From Bacteroidia bacterium (GTDB lineage Bacteria > Bacteroidota > Bacteroidia > Chitinophagales > JAUHXS01), in NCBI GenBank assembly GCA_030426955.1, contig JAUHXS010000006.1, forward strand, positions 140,897-204,896: a DNA stretch of 64,000 bases, in the 5' to 3' direction. Below the pieces are notes generated by a model. It made no database searches. It was not told the DNA's origin and worked only from the letters and a program-made list of their open reading frames with translations. Both the position numbers and the translations under genes were made by a program. Shown piece after piece: positions 35,345 to 45,098 of this stretch; the stretch's first letter is position 1; each line of letters opens with the position of its first letter.

Positions 35345-37573
35345 ATGGAGGCAGCAATCAAAGAACCTGAAGTAAACGTTGAATTAGCTGGGCAACTAGG
35401 CATTTTGCCAGAAGAGTTTGATAGGATATCCGAGCTTTTAGGGCGTACGCCAAACTACACAGAGTTAAGTATGTTTTCCGTGATGTGGTCGGAGCACTGT
35501 TCTTATAAAAACTCCATTAACCTTCTCAAGACTTTGCCGAAGGACGGACCTCATATCTTGGCAAAAGCTGGTGAAGAAAACGCAGGACTAGTGGATATTG
35601 GTGATGGACTAGCTTGTGCTTTTAAAATAGAATCACACAATCACCCTTCGGCGATTGAGCCTTATCAAGGAGCAGCCACTGGGGTTGGGGGAATTCATAG
35701 AGATATTTTTACCATGGGGGCCAGACCTATTGCGGCGTTAAATTCTTTAAGATTTGGCAATATCAGTCATGAAAAAACAAAATGGCTCGTAAGAGGTGTT
35801 GTAAAAGGAATTGGTGATTATGGCAATTCATTTGGTATTCCTACTGTAGGCGGTGAAGTTTATTTTGATGAGTCTTATCATGTTAATCCTTTAGTTAATG
35901 CCATGTCAGTAGGAATTGTAAAAGATGGCAAGACCATATCCGCTACAGCACATGGAGTAGGTAATCCTGTTTATATTGTAGGCTCCGCAACAGGTAAAGA
36001 TGGTATTCATGGAGCTACGTTTGCATCAGGTGATATTACGGAAGACTCAGCAGAAGATTTACCTGCAGTGCAAGTAGGAGATCCTTTTCAAGAAAAGTTA
36101 TTGTTGGAAGCAACCTTGGAAGCTATTGATGCGGGTGTGGTAGTCGGTATGCAGGATATGGGTGCTGCTGGGATTACTTGTTCTACCTCAGAAATGTGTG
36201 AAAAAGGAGAGCATGGCATGAAGATATATTTAGATAAAGTCCCTACAAGGCAGAAGAATATGAAGCCTTTTGAAATTCTTTTGTCCGAATCTCAAGAGCG
36301 TATGTTAGTAGTCGTTGAGAAGGGTAAGGAATCCGAGATTGAGCGCATCTTTGACAAATGGGATTTGAATTGTGCTATTATAGGTGAAGTTGTTGAAGAA
36401 GAAGTGTTGGAATATTACATGCATGGCGAGTTGGTTGCACGGATAGCGCCTAAAAATCTTGCATTAGGTGGAGATACTCCAGCCTATACCCGTGAAACTA
36501 AGGAGCCAGAGTACGTTAAAAAAATTGAGCAATATAGTATTCATAATATAACAGAGCCTCAAGACCTAAAATCCGTTGCAGAGTTTTTGGCAAAGCACCC
36601 CAATATCGCTTCAAAACAATGGATTTATAACCAATACGATTCTATGGTACAAATCAACAATACCTCTACAAACCAGCCTGCTGATGCAGCAACAGTAAGA
36701 GTGCTGAATACCAATAAAGCATTAGCGGTAACCGTAGATTGTAACCCTTATTTTGTTTATGCTAATCCAGTGCAAGGAACAGCTATTGCAGTTTCAGAGG
36801 CGGCTAGAAATATTGTCTGTAGTGGCGGAGAGCCGTCAGCCATCACCAATTGCTTGAACTTTGGTAATCCGTATAATCCAGAAGTATACTGGCAGTTTGA
36901 TGGAGCGATTAAAGGAATGAAAATGGCTTGTGAAAAGCTTAATACACCTGTAACAGGAGGAAATGTTAGTTTTTACAATCAATCTAGCGATGAAGGTCCA
37001 GTAATGCCAAATCCTGCTATAGGTATGGTAGGCGTTTTAGATGATATAGCCAATAAAATGACACTGGATTTTAAAAGCGAAGGGGATGAGATCTTTTTGA
37101 TTGGTCAAAATAGAAATGATATATCATCATCTCAATACTTGATCCATTATCAAAAGGAAAGGTATTCCCCAACACCTTATTTTGATATGGAAGAAGAGTA
37201 TGCTGTTCAAAGAGCTGTGGCGGATTTGATAAAAGAACGTTTGGTTGAATCTGCCCATGATGTTTCTGAGGGAGGATTGTTCATAACGTTGCTAGAGTCT
37301 GCAATGGCAAGTAATTTGGGGTTTTCTCTTGACGCTGAATTAGATATTAGGAAAGATGCTTTTTTGTTTGGGGAGTCACAAAGTAGAGTGGTGGTATCTA
37401 TTGCCAAAGACAAAGCTACTCAGTTTAAGTTAAAGCTTGAAAATGTAGGAGTCAATTTTAAGAAAATTGGTAGTGTAAGTTCTGATATCAATGTTTGGGG
37501 TGAAAATTGGGGGAATGTGACTGATTGGAGTAAAAACTATGATGCATCAATTGCTGATCATATGAGTAAGTAA
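35345..37573 (+). CDS. purL: Phosphoribosylformylglycinamidine synthase subunit PurL
   Basis: PurL makes FGAM from FGAR, glutamine-derived ammonia and ATP in purine synthesis. The ATG at 35345 gives 742 residues, the length of the small (three-subunit) type, without a fused glutaminase domain; PurQ and PurS are not in this window. Motifs include [11 protein letters not shown] (~43-53), [35 protein letters not shown] and HDVSEGGLF. The frame opens upstream at TTG 35324, inside the probable -7 element, so ATG 35345 is preferred. Monocistronic as far as visible. Confidence 0.97.
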   Translation: MEAAIKEPEVNVELAGQLGILPEEFDRISELLGRTPNYTELSMFSVMWSEHCSYKNSINLLKTLPKDGPHILAKAGEENAGLVDIGDGLACAFKIESHNHPSAIEPYQGAATGVGGIHRDIFTMGARPIAALNSLRFGNISHEKTKWLVRGVVKGIGDYGNSFGIPTVGGEVYFDESYHVNPLVNAMSVGIVKDGKTISATAHGVGNPVYIVGSATGKDGIHGATFASGDITEDSAEDLPAVQVGDPFQEKLLLEATLEAIDAGVVVGMQDMGAAGITCSTSEMCEKGEHGMKIYLDKVPTRQKNMKPFEILLSESQERMLVVVEKGKESEIERIFDKWDLNCAIIGEVVEEEVLEYYMHGELVARIAPKNLALGGDTPAYTRETKEPEYVKKIEQYSIHNITEPQDLKSVAEFLAKHPNIASKQWIYNQYDSMVQINNTSTNQPADAATVRVLNTNKALAVTVDCNPYFVYANPVQGTAIAVSEAARNIVCSGGEPSAITNCLNFGNPYNPEVYWQFDGAIKGMKMACEKLNTPVTGGNVSFYNQSSDEGPVMPNPAIGMVGVLDDIANKMTLDFKSEGDEIFLIGQNRNDISSSQYLIHYQKERYSPTPYFDMEEEYAVQRAVADLIKERLVESAHDVSEGGLFITLLESAMASNLGFSLDAELDIRKDAFLFGESQSRVVVSIAKDKATQFKLKLENVGVNFKKIGSVSSDINVWGENWGNVTDWSKNYDASIADHMSK

Positions 37574-37694
37574 TATTGACTAGTTTACTAGATGCTTTTT
37601 TGCAGAAGTGCATAACTAAGATTGGTTGAAAACAGATAAAAGCTACAACTAATAATATTAAAAGCTTATTTTTGAGAAGTAACTTCTACTTTGA

Positions 37695-39986
37695 ATGATA
37701 CGTAAGCTATTTCCCATTTTTCTGTTTATTACAATTTGCATTCAAACATCAGCCCAAGAATTTTTAGGGTCAACCGTTAGTAATTATGCAGGTGTTATGG
37801 CATTGCATCATCAACCTGCGGCAATTGTAGATAGTAGAATTGCTTTTGACCTTAATTTGATAGGAGTTAATGTTGGGTTTGGAAATAATTATGTTGGTTT
37901 TGATACAAGAGAGTTAAGGCGGAATACTCAGTTTAGAGGAGGCATTGAATTTCTAGATACTTCAGGCAGTTTCTTAGATAAATATGTGACACAGTTGAAA
38001 AATGAGAGAACAAAAACGTTCTTTTTTAATACAACTATCTATGGACCCTCATTTATGGTAAGTCTGAAAAACAAACATTCTTTTGCTGTAACAACTACCT
38101 TAAGGAACTATTTTAATATCAATGATTTTTCAGCACCTTTTGCAGATCAAATATGGGAAGCTTCAATCGATGGCTCAAAGGCATTGAATGATGTAGTACT
38201 AGAAGGTGATGGATTTAACCTTCAAATGGCCAGTTGGTCTGAAATAGGCTTGACTTATGGTACTGTGCTCTGGGGAGAAAAAGAACATGAACTTAAAGGA
38301 GCAGTTAGGGTAAAGCGAGTTCAAGGATTAGGTGCTATGTACTTTTATGCCGATGATTTAAACTTTAGTATTCCTAATGATTCTACAGTAAACTTTGATA
38401 ATGCTACATTTAGCTATGGACATTCAGCCAATCTTGATCGAGCAATTAATGGCGAAGGGTATAGTTCATTTGGTGATTTTTTAGAAGGCTCTATTCCAAC
38501 ATTTGGTTTTGATATCGGTTTTGAATATGAGTATCGTCCGAAATATAAAGACTATTACTACTTCATGAATAATGACTCTAATAATATCAGGCATGACCTT
38601 AACAAGTATAAATATAAGTTGGGTATATCCTTGACTGATGTTGGTAAAATTAAGTTTGATAAAGGAGTTTTATCTCATAATTTCTCAGTCAGTTCACAAG
38701 AGTTTGAACTTGGCGTTTTTAGTGGTGTTTCGAATGTGGAAGAATATGACTCTGTTATTACAAGTGAATTACAAAGAACATCTCCTCCTGATATTTTAGA
38801 ATATTCTCTGCCTACTGAGTTGAGTTTGCAGTTTGATTATAATATTAAAAACAATTTTTATGTAAATATATCGGCAGGCTATGCTTTTAAGCCTAAACGA
38901 CTTGGTGCCAGGGAGCTTAGTCGATTAGCAGTTGTTCCTAGATATGAACAACATAATTTTGAAGCTGCAGTACCCATTTCTTATGATGGAAATGGGCGTT
39001 TTAATCTTGGAGCACATTTAAAACTTTGGTTTTTAACAGTTGGTAGTAATAATATCCTAGGGGCTTGGTTCTTAAGGGGTTATCAAACGGGGTTTAATGT
39101 ATATGCTGGAGTAAAGTTATCACTGCACAAAAATATGTTGAAGGATAAGGATAATGATTTTGTCTCAAATAAGTTTGATGATTGTAAACGTGAGCCAGGT
39201 ACTTGGGAAAGGCAGGGATGTCCTGAACCCGTTGAAGAGGAACCTGCTGACAGAGATGGAGACTCAGTGATTGATGATGAAGATTTATGTCCTGACGATT
39301 CTGGCATGGTAGTGTTTAACGGATGTCCTGATACGGATGGTGATAGCATTCCAGATATTAGAGACAGTTGCGCTCAGGAATTTGGCTTGTTGATATTCAA
39401 TGGATGTCCTGATACCGACATGGATAGTGTTCCTGATGTAAATGATTCTTGTCCAGATATTCCTGGGTTGATTGAGTTGAAAGGTTGCCCTGAGACTGAA
39501 GATACGTCATCCTCAAACGATACGGATTCATCCAATAATACTTCAAATGTTAGTGAGCAAGATAGTGGTGCTTCTGCAGAGAAGGAAGTGGACAATACAG
39601 CTAATGAAAAAGTAGTTGCTGATACGAAGCAACCTGAAAAAGATTGCTTTGAAGAGATGAGTGATGAAGAGGCTTATGCAGCTGCGGTAAGCGAATATGG
39701 GGATAAAAATGTTGAAGGGTTATCATTTAAAGTTCAAATTGGTGCATTTGGTAGTCCACCTCCAAAAAGCTATTTCAATTTCTTGGAGGGAGTTGGGGCA
39801 GTTGAAAAGCTCAATGAAAACGGACTGACTAAATTTAGGGTAGGAGATTATGGTACTATTGCTAAAGCCGAGAAATTAAGAAGGTCTGTTAAAGATCAGG
39901 GAATACGAGATGCATTTGTGACGCCTCTCTTTAATGGAAAGAAAATATCTCTACGAGATGCTATAAAGAAAATGTGTAATGATTAA
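37695..39986 (+). CDS. DUF5723 outer-membrane protein fused to TSP3 repeats and a SPOR-like domain
   Basis: This 763-residue protein has a signal peptide (~1-20, ending TSAQ). Residues ~21-475 match the DUF5723 barrel type (NYAGVMALHHQPAAIVDSRIAFDLNLIG; later TVGSNNILGAWFLRGYQTGFNVYAG). About 480-600 holds three thrombospondin type 3 units (DRDGDSVIDDEDLCPDD, DTDGDSIPDIRDSC, DTDMDSVPDVNDSC), which bind calcium. A polar linker (~605-660) leads to a SPOR-like module (~675-763, FKVQIGAF). The layout joins an outer-membrane barrel to a putative peptidoglycan-binding end. It overlaps the metalloprotease lipoprotein gene by 8 bp. Confidence 0.85.
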   Translation: MIRKLFPIFLFITICIQTSAQEFLGSTVSNYAGVMALHHQPAAIVDSRIAFDLNLIGVNVGFGNNYVGFDTRELRRNTQFRGGIEFLDTSGSFLDKYVTQLKNERTKTFFFNTTIYGPSFMVSLKNKHSFAVTTTLRNYFNINDFSAPFADQIWEASIDGSKALNDVVLEGDGFNLQMASWSEIGLTYGTVLWGEKEHELKGAVRVKRVQGLGAMYFYADDLNFSIPNDSTVNFDNATFSYGHSANLDRAINGEGYSSFGDFLEGSIPTFGFDIGFEYEYRPKYKDYYYFMNNDSNNIRHDLNKYKYKLGISLTDVGKIKFDKGVLSHNFSVSSQEFELGVFSGVSNVEEYDSVITSELQRTSPPDILEYSLPTELSLQFDYNIKNNFYVNISAGYAFKPKRLGARELSRLAVVPRYEQHNFEAAVPISYDGNGRFNLGAHLKLWFLTVGSNNILGAWFLRGYQTGFNVYAGVKLSLHKNMLKDKDNDFVSNKFDDCKREPGTWERQGCPEPVEEEPADRDGDSVIDDEDLCPDDSGMVVFNGCPDTDGDSIPDIRDSCAQEFGLLIFNGCPDTDMDSVPDVNDSCPDIPGLIELKGCPETEDTSSSNDTDSSNNTSNVSEQDSGASAEKEVDNTANEKVVADTKQPEKDCFEEMSDEEAYAAAVSEYGDKNVEGLSFKVQIGAFGSPPPKSYFNFLEGVGAVEKLNENGLTKFRVGDYGTIAKAEKLRRSVKDQGIRDAFVTPLFNGKKISLRDAIKKMCND

Positions 39987-40758
39987 GCGCAGCTATTTCT
40001 TTTACATTGGCAAGTTTTTAATTGCTCTATTGATTTTAGCTGTGGCGTCCTGTAAAAAAGACTCCGATAATTCGAATAAAGATGGTGGTCTTAATAAAAA
40101 GTCTACAGGATCAACTGCCAACGATTTGCTTTCTGAAGATAAATACAAAAGCCTTGTAGTTGAGTTGCAATATGTATCGGGCTTTGAGCCAACAGAAACT
40201 GCAAAAGATAATCTGAAAACATTTTTGCAGACCTATTTAAATAAACCTGACGGTATTACTTTTAAAGAGTCTAATATTACTTCGCCTAGTAATAATAAAT
40301 ACTCAGTAGACGATATCATTGCTATAGAAGATGCTAATAGAAATGAATATACAGCAGATGAAAAAATGGCAGCGTATTTCTTATTTCTTGATGGGGAATA
40401 TAGCGAAAATAGTGGATCGGGAAAGGTTTTAGGGATTGCTTATCGAAATACCTCCATGGTTATTTTTGAGAAGACAATAAGAGATTTTTCAGGAGGGCTA
40501 GGTCAGCCGAGTACTAGCTTAGTGGAATCTACAGTGCTAAACCATGAATTTGGACACATTTTAGGTCTAGTCAATGTTGGTACGGAAATGCAAACGGATC
40601 ATCAAGATGAGGCACATGGTAAGCATTGTGATGTGGATGACTGCTTAATGTATTATGCAACAGAAACCAGTGATTTTTTTGGTAATTTAATTGGTGGAAG
40701 TGTGCCAGAGCTAGATAGCCTGTGTCAAGCAGATTTAAAAGCAAATGGAGGAAAATGA
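39979..40758 (+). CDS. Lipoprotein with metzincin-type zinc metalloprotease domain
   Basis: This 259-residue protein has a lipoprotein signal (lipobox AVASC, Cys 25) and an Asn/Asp/Ser-rich linker. The zinc motif is HEFGHILGLVN (His189, Glu190, His193). A further histidine-rich stretch follows (TDHQDEAHGKHCD), then a Met-turn-like CLMYY. This is the HExxHxxGxxN/H...M layout of metzincins. I infer envelope-anchored proteolysis; the target is unknown. It overlaps the end of the DUF5723 fusion gene by 8 bp, so the two are co-translated. Confidence 0.85.
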   Translation: MIKRSYFFYIGKFLIALLILAVASCKKDSDNSNKDGGLNKKSTGSTANDLLSEDKYKSLVVELQYVSGFEPTETAKDNLKTFLQTYLNKPDGITFKESNITSPSNNKYSVDDIIAIEDANRNEYTADEKMAAYFLFLDGEYSENSGSGKVLGIAYRNTSMVIFEKTIRDFSGGLGQPSTSLVESTVLNHEFGHILGLVNVGTEMQTDHQDEAHGKHCDVDDCLMYYATETSDFFGNLIGGSVPELDSLCQADLKANGGK

Positions 40759-40856
40759 TGCCAATGTGATTTTTATATCTTAAGAACCTTACAGTGGCAC
40801 ATATTGTTTCATAATCATTTTAAGTTTTAATATTATAATATTCAACACGGTATAAT

Positions 40857-41849
40857 ATGGAATATAAACGATTAGGAAAATCAGGATTACAAGTAAGTAG
40901 ATTGTCATTGGGATCTTGGTTGACATTTGGTAAGCAAATAAAAAATAATATTGCTGAAGATTTGATGACCTTAGCTTATGAGAAGGGCGTGAATTTCTTC
41001 GATAATGCAGAGGCTTATGCTGGTGGTGGCTCAGAGGAAATCATGGGAGATATCCTTAAGAAGAAGGGATGGTCAAGAGATTCGTATATCGTCTCAAGTA
41101 AGACCTTTTGGGGGCTTAAGGGGTTGCAAGATTCTCTTCCTACCCAAAAAGGATTGCATCGAAAGCATTTAGTAGAAGCATGTCATGGTGCTTTAAAAAG
41201 GTTTAAACTAGATTATTTAGATCTTTTTTACTGTCATAGAGCAGATAAAAACGTGCCTATTGAAGAAGTTGTATGGACAATGCATAATTTAGTGCAACAA
41301 GGTAAGGTCCTGTATTGGGGGACTTCCGAGTGGAGCGCACAAGAGATTATGGAAGCGCATATGGTGGCAAAGCAATATAACTTAATTGGTCCTATTGTAG
41401 AACAACCTCAATACAATATGTTTCATAGAGATAAGGTAGAGGTAGAGTTTGCACAAATATATAAGACGGTTGGATTGGGTACTACCATATGGTCTCCTTT
41501 GGCTTCAGGTTTATTAACTGGAAAGTATAATGATGGATTTCCTGAAGGGACTAGGTTAGGTATTAATGGTTTGGAGTGGCTGAAGGATCAGGCTTTGGCA
41601 GAAGAAAAAATAAATAAGGTAAAGCAATTAACAAAGCTTGCCAGTGAATTGGGAACTTCAATGCCATTATTAGCCTTAGCATGGTGCTTGAAAAATGAAA
41701 ATGTGAGTACTGTTATTCTTGGTGCTTCTAAATTAAACCAGTTAGAGGAAAACTTTAAAAGTTTAGAAGTCAAAGAGAGTTTAACAAAAGAAATAATGGA
41801 GCAAATAGAATCTATTTTGGATAATAAACCTATTGCCCCACCATTTTAA
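40857..41849 (+). CDS. Aldo/keto reductase, voltage-gated K+ channel beta-subunit group
   Basis: This 330-residue TIM barrel carries the catalytic tetrad Asp49 and Tyr54 (FFDNAEAYAGG), Lys82 (SSKTFWG) and His127 (FYCHRAD). It has the GSWLTFG start of the Kv-beta/YghZ subgroup and the NADPH-binding end (ILGASKLNQLEENF). The substrate is a small aldehyde or ketone that cannot be named. It is an independent gene, convergent with the peroxiredoxin gene (8 bp between stops). Confidence 0.93.
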   Translation: MEYKRLGKSGLQVSRLSLGSWLTFGKQIKNNIAEDLMTLAYEKGVNFFDNAEAYAGGGSEEIMGDILKKKGWSRDSYIVSSKTFWGLKGLQDSLPTQKGLHRKHLVEACHGALKRFKLDYLDLFYCHRADKNVPIEEVVWTMHNLVQQGKVLYWGTSEWSAQEIMEAHMVAKQYNLIGPIVEQPQYNMFHRDKVEVEFAQIYKTVGLGTTIWSPLASGLLTGKYNDGFPEGTRLGINGLEWLKDQALAEEKINKVKQLTKLASELGTSMPLLALAWCLKNENVSTVILGASKLNQLEENFKSLEVKESLTKEIMEQIESILDNKPIAPPF

Positions 41850-41857
41850 AGTTGTTT

Positions 41858-42490
41858 TTAGTGAGCCGCTAAATATTCAGCAGTTCCTGCATGAGATGCT
41901 TTCATTGCCTCTTTTCCTTTACTCCAGTTTGCTGGGCAAACTTCACCGTTTTCTTCAAAGAATTGCAAGGCATCTACCATTCTTAAAGCTTCATCTACGT
42001 TTCTTCCTAGAGGCAGGTCGTTAACTACCTGATGACGAACAATACCTTCCTTGTCAATCAAAAATAACCCTCTGTAAGCAATCAGTTCTCCTTCTACGAT
42101 TAACTCACCATCTTCGTTATAATCATAATCGCCAACTAATACATCATAGTCTGTAGAGATTGTTTTATTCGTATCTGCAACAATAGGATAGGTAACACCG
42201 CCGATACCTCCTTTTTCTTTAGATACTTGTAGCCATCCCCAGTGAGACATTTCTGTATCCGTTGAGCATGCCACGACTTGAGTATCTCTACTTTCAAACT
42301 CAGCTAACTTTTCTTGAAATGCATGAAGCTCTGTAGGGCATACAAAAGTGAAATCTTTTGGGTAAAAGAAAAACAGAACATATTTTTTTCCAACGAACTG
42401 TTCAAGAGAAAAATCTGGTACAAATTCTCCGCCATTTACAACTGCTTGAGCTTTAAATAAAGGAGCTTTTCTTCCTACTAATACTGACAT
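41858..42490 (-). CDS. Typical 2-Cys peroxiredoxin
   Basis: This 210-residue cytoplasmic peroxidase reduces hydrogen peroxide and organic peroxides. The peroxidatic Cys51 lies in FTFVCPTELHAF, preceded by FFYPKDF. The resolving Cys ~185 is in GEVCPANW. A GGIG sequence (~91-94) resembles the GGLG motif of overoxidation-sensitive eukaryotic-type peroxiredoxins. The C-terminal tail ends in AEYLAAH without a clear YF. It is monocistronic and convergent with the aldo/keto reductase gene; no reductase gene adjoins it. Confidence 0.96.
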   Translation of the reverse strand: MSVLVGRKAPLFKAQAVVNGGEFVPDFSLEQFVGKKYVLFFFYPKDFTFVCPTELHAFQEKLAEFESRDTQVVACSTDTEMSHWGWLQVSKEKGGIGGVTYPIVADTNKTISTDYDVLVGDYDYNEDGELIVEGELIAYRGLFLIDKEGIVRHQVVNDLPLGRNVDEALRMVDALQFFEENGEVCPANWSKGKEAMKASHAGTAEYLAAH

Positions 42491-42589
42491 TTTTTGCGTT
42501 TTATGTTATTTAAATAATCTATAGTAATGCTAACGTAATGTTACCATATTTAGTTTCTGAAAAACCGATTAATACAAAGCTATGAAATA

Positions 42590-42994
42590 TTATTTTGACT
42601 TCTCAATAATAATGTCAAAGTGTTCTTTGCTGACTGGCTGAACAGATAGCCTAGAATGTGTAACTAGCATCATTTTAACTAGACGGTTATCGTCTTTTAC
42701 ATCTGCAAGGGAAACTGGGTTGTCTAATTTCCTTTCAGGAACAAAATCGACGACAACCCATCTATCATCATCTGTTGTTGGATCGGGGTAATGTTCTTTG
42801 GCTACTTTTGCAATTCCTACAACAGATGGGTTGTGTACGCTATGGTAGAATAGAGCTAAATCACCGACTTTCATCTCTTTCATATTATTTCTTGCTGCAT
42901 AGTTTCGGACACCATCCCAATGGTCTCTTCCAAGTTTGATGAAATCATCCCATGAGTAAGTGTTGGGCTCTGATTTGATTAGCCAATAATTCAT
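42590..42994 (-). CDS. EVE-domain protein
   Basis: This 134-residue protein is a single EVE domain from residue 1: MNYWLIKSEPNTYSWDDF, then WDGVRNYAARNNMKEMKVGDLALFYHS and THSRLSVQPVSKEHFDIII. EVE domains resemble the PUA/YTH fold and are thought to bind modified nucleobases. The aromatic cage residues (W, Y, F) are present in the usual places. It lies just downstream of rpsA, but the terminator at 43017-43046 separates them. Possible nucleic-acid-modification reader; function not established. Confidence 0.93.
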   Translation of the reverse strand: MNYWLIKSEPNTYSWDDFIKLGRDHWDGVRNYAARNNMKEMKVGDLALFYHSVHNPSVVGIAKVAKEHYPDPTTDDDRWVVVDFVPERKLDNPVSLADVKDDNRLVKMMLVTHSRLSVQPVSKEHFDIIIEKSK

Positions 42995-43016
42995 TGTTCA
43001 GTTTTTAGTTAAAAAA

Positions 43017-43046
43017 ATAGCCAATCAACGATTGTTGATTGGCTAT
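43017..43046 (-). terminator. Terminator of rpsA
   Basis: A perfect 13-bp stem (43017-43029 with 43034-43046) and a 4-nt loop, with a T-run on the minus strand (complement of 43011-43017), lie 20 bp past the rpsA stop. Confidence 0.9.
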
Positions 43047-43066
43047 CATAAACTCAAGTTTAAAGA

Positions 43067-45001
43067 CTATTTGTCTTCTTTCTTTTTAGTCGTTTTCTTC
43101 TTTGGTGCTGCTTCTTCTTGCTCCAACTTTTCTTTTAAGTCAGACAAAGCTTCAATATCACCTAAAGTTGACTTCTCAATATTTCTATTTAAGTTTTTAA
43201 CAGCTCGCTTCGTTTGTTTGGAATGAGCTCGCTTAGCTGACCTTTCCGCATTTTTCTCATCTCTTTCTTCATCTTCATGAATTCTTGCATGAGAAACAAT
43301 AACCTTTCTGTCTGCCTTGTTAAACTCGATGATTTTAAACTCAATAGTCTCTTCTATTTCAAACTCAGTAGAGCCATCTTTCTTCTTCAAGTGTTTAATA
43401 GGAGCAAAGCCTTCTAAGCCGTAAGGTAATAATACCACGGCTCCTTTGTTATCTTTGGATAAGATCGTGCCTTGATGGACAGACCCTTCTGTGAAGATCG
43501 TTTCGAAAGTGTCCCATGGATCATCCTCCACTTGCTTATGCCCTAAGGCTAGCTTTCTATTCTCATCATCAATTTCAAGAACAACTACTTCCATATCATC
43601 ACCCACTTTTGCTAATTCGCTAGGATGTTTTACCCTTCTTGTCCAAGAAAGATCAGAAACGTGAACCATGCCACCAATCTCGTCTTCAAGGTCAACAAAC
43701 ACACCGTAAGGTGTTATGTTGCTTACTTTTCCAGTAAACTTATTCCCAACAGGGTAGTTGTCTTTGATCTTCGTCCAAGGATCTTCAGTCATGTTTTTAA
43801 GACTTAAAGACATTTTTCTTTCGTCTCTATCTATTGTTACAACTTGTGCTTCATGCTCGTCTCCAAGTTTGAAGTAGTCTTTTGTGTTAACATTTTGGTT
43901 TGTCCATGAAATCTCCGATACGTGGATTAACCCTTCTACTCCAGGAGTGATTTCTAAGAATGCACCATAATCCTCAATGTTTACAATTTTACCTTTAACA
44001 GTAGAGCCTTCTTTAATGTCTTTTCCTAAAACTTCCCATGGGTGAGGAGTCAATTGTTTTAAGCCAAGAGAGATTCTCTTCTTGTTGTCATCATAGTCTA
44101 ATACTACAACATTTAGCTTTTGATTAAGCTCTAATACCTCGTTTGGATGGTTGATTCTTCCCCATGAAATATCAGTAATGTATAATAGACCATCTAAGCC
44201 ACCAAGATCGATGAAAGCCCCGAAATCCGTGATGTTCTTGATTGTTCCTTCAAGAACTTGTCCTTTCTCAAGCTTAGAAATGATTTCTTTACGTTGTACT
44301 TCAAGATCGCTTTCGATAAGCGCCTTGTGAGATACAACGGCATTTTTGATTGTTTCGTTGATCTTAACAACTTTGAATTCCATTGTTTTGCCTACAAACT
44401 GATCATAGTCAGTAATAGGTTTGACGTCAATTTGTGATCCTGGTAAGAATGTCTCTAGTCCAAATACATCTGCTATAAGACCTCCTTTAGTTTTGCTGAT
44501 CACTTTTCCTTTTACAACTTCTCCGTCCTCATGGGCTTTTACGATATTGTCCCATGCCTTCATCATTCTTGCTATCTTTCTAGATAATACAAGCTGTCCT
44601 TTTTTATTTTCTTTTTCAAGAACGTATACTTCAACTTCGTCACCAGCTTTAAGATCTTCTATGTCTCTGAACTCAGATAGGGATACTAGTCCGTCAGATT
44701 TAAAACCTATGTTTAAAACAACATCGCTATTGGTAACTGTTACAACTTTTCCGTTGATGATTTCACTTTCTTCAACTGTGTTGAAGGTGCCATCATATTC
44801 TTTTTCGTAATCCTTGATCTCCTTATCGCTGTAAGGTAGGTTGAATTTGTTTCCTACTTCCCAATCAAAATCGTCATGAGATGATTTTGTAGAGCCGTTT
44901 TTTTCGGCTTTTGTCGTAGTAGTTTTTTTCGTAGCTTTTTCCTTGCTTTCTTCAGCAGGCATTGCTTTCACTTCAGTTTCTTCAGCTTTAGTCTTAGGCA
45001 A
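43067..45001 (-). CDS. rpsA: 30S ribosomal protein S1
   Basis: Six S1 domains are visible in 644 residues, for example VNGKVVTVTNSDVVLNIGF, LEGTIKNITDFGAFIDLGG, VKGKIVNIEDYGAFLEI, FTGKVSNITPYGVFVDL and HQGTILSKDNKGAVVLLP. The two termini are Lys/Glu-rich (KKTTTTKAEK and APKKKTTKKKEDK), a known feature of Bacteroidota S1. S1 binds mRNA on the 30S subunit. The frame opens at TTG 44999-45001. ATG 44960-44962 (residue 14) is an alternative start, and the promoter at 45034-45065 serves either. It is monocistronic with a strong terminator. Confidence 0.96.
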   Translation of the reverse strand: MPKTKAEETEVKAMPAEESKEKATKKTTTTKAEKNGSTKSSHDDFDWEVGNKFNLPYSDKEIKDYEKEYDGTFNTVEESEIINGKVVTVTNSDVVLNIGFKSDGLVSLSEFRDIEDLKAGDEVEVYVLEKENKKGQLVLSRKIARMMKAWDNIVKAHEDGEVVKGKVISKTKGGLIADVFGLETFLPGSQIDVKPITDYDQFVGKTMEFKVVKINETIKNAVVSHKALIESDLEVQRKEIISKLEKGQVLEGTIKNITDFGAFIDLGGLDGLLYITDISWGRINHPNEVLELNQKLNVVVLDYDDNKKRISLGLKQLTPHPWEVLGKDIKEGSTVKGKIVNIEDYGAFLEITPGVEGLIHVSEISWTNQNVNTKDYFKLGDEHEAQVVTIDRDERKMSLSLKNMTEDPWTKIKDNYPVGNKFTGKVSNITPYGVFVDLEDEIGGMVHVSDLSWTRRVKHPSELAKVGDDMEVVVLEIDDENRKLALGHKQVEDDPWDTFETIFTEGSVHQGTILSKDNKGAVVLLPYGLEGFAPIKHLKKKDGSTEFEIEETIEFKIIEFNKADRKVIVSHARIHEDEERDEKNAERSAKRAHSKQTKRAVKNLNRNIEKSTLGDIEALSDLKEKLEQEEAAPKKKTTKKKEDK

Positions 45002-45033
45002 TGTTTTGGTTTTAATGGTTAAAAAATGGGCGA

Positions 45034-45065
45034 CAAAGGTACAATATTTCTAGGTAGTAATCAAA
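45034..45065 (-). promoter_or_regulatory. Consensus promoter of rpsA
   Basis: On the minus strand TTTG (45062-45065), a 20-nt spacer and TACCTTTG (45034-45041) match the Bacteroidota consensus perfectly. The predicted leader is ~27 nt to the TTG or ~65 nt to the internal ATG. Confidence 0.75.
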
Positions 45066-45098
45066 ATAATACCCAAAAAAATACTGATATGCAGAAGT

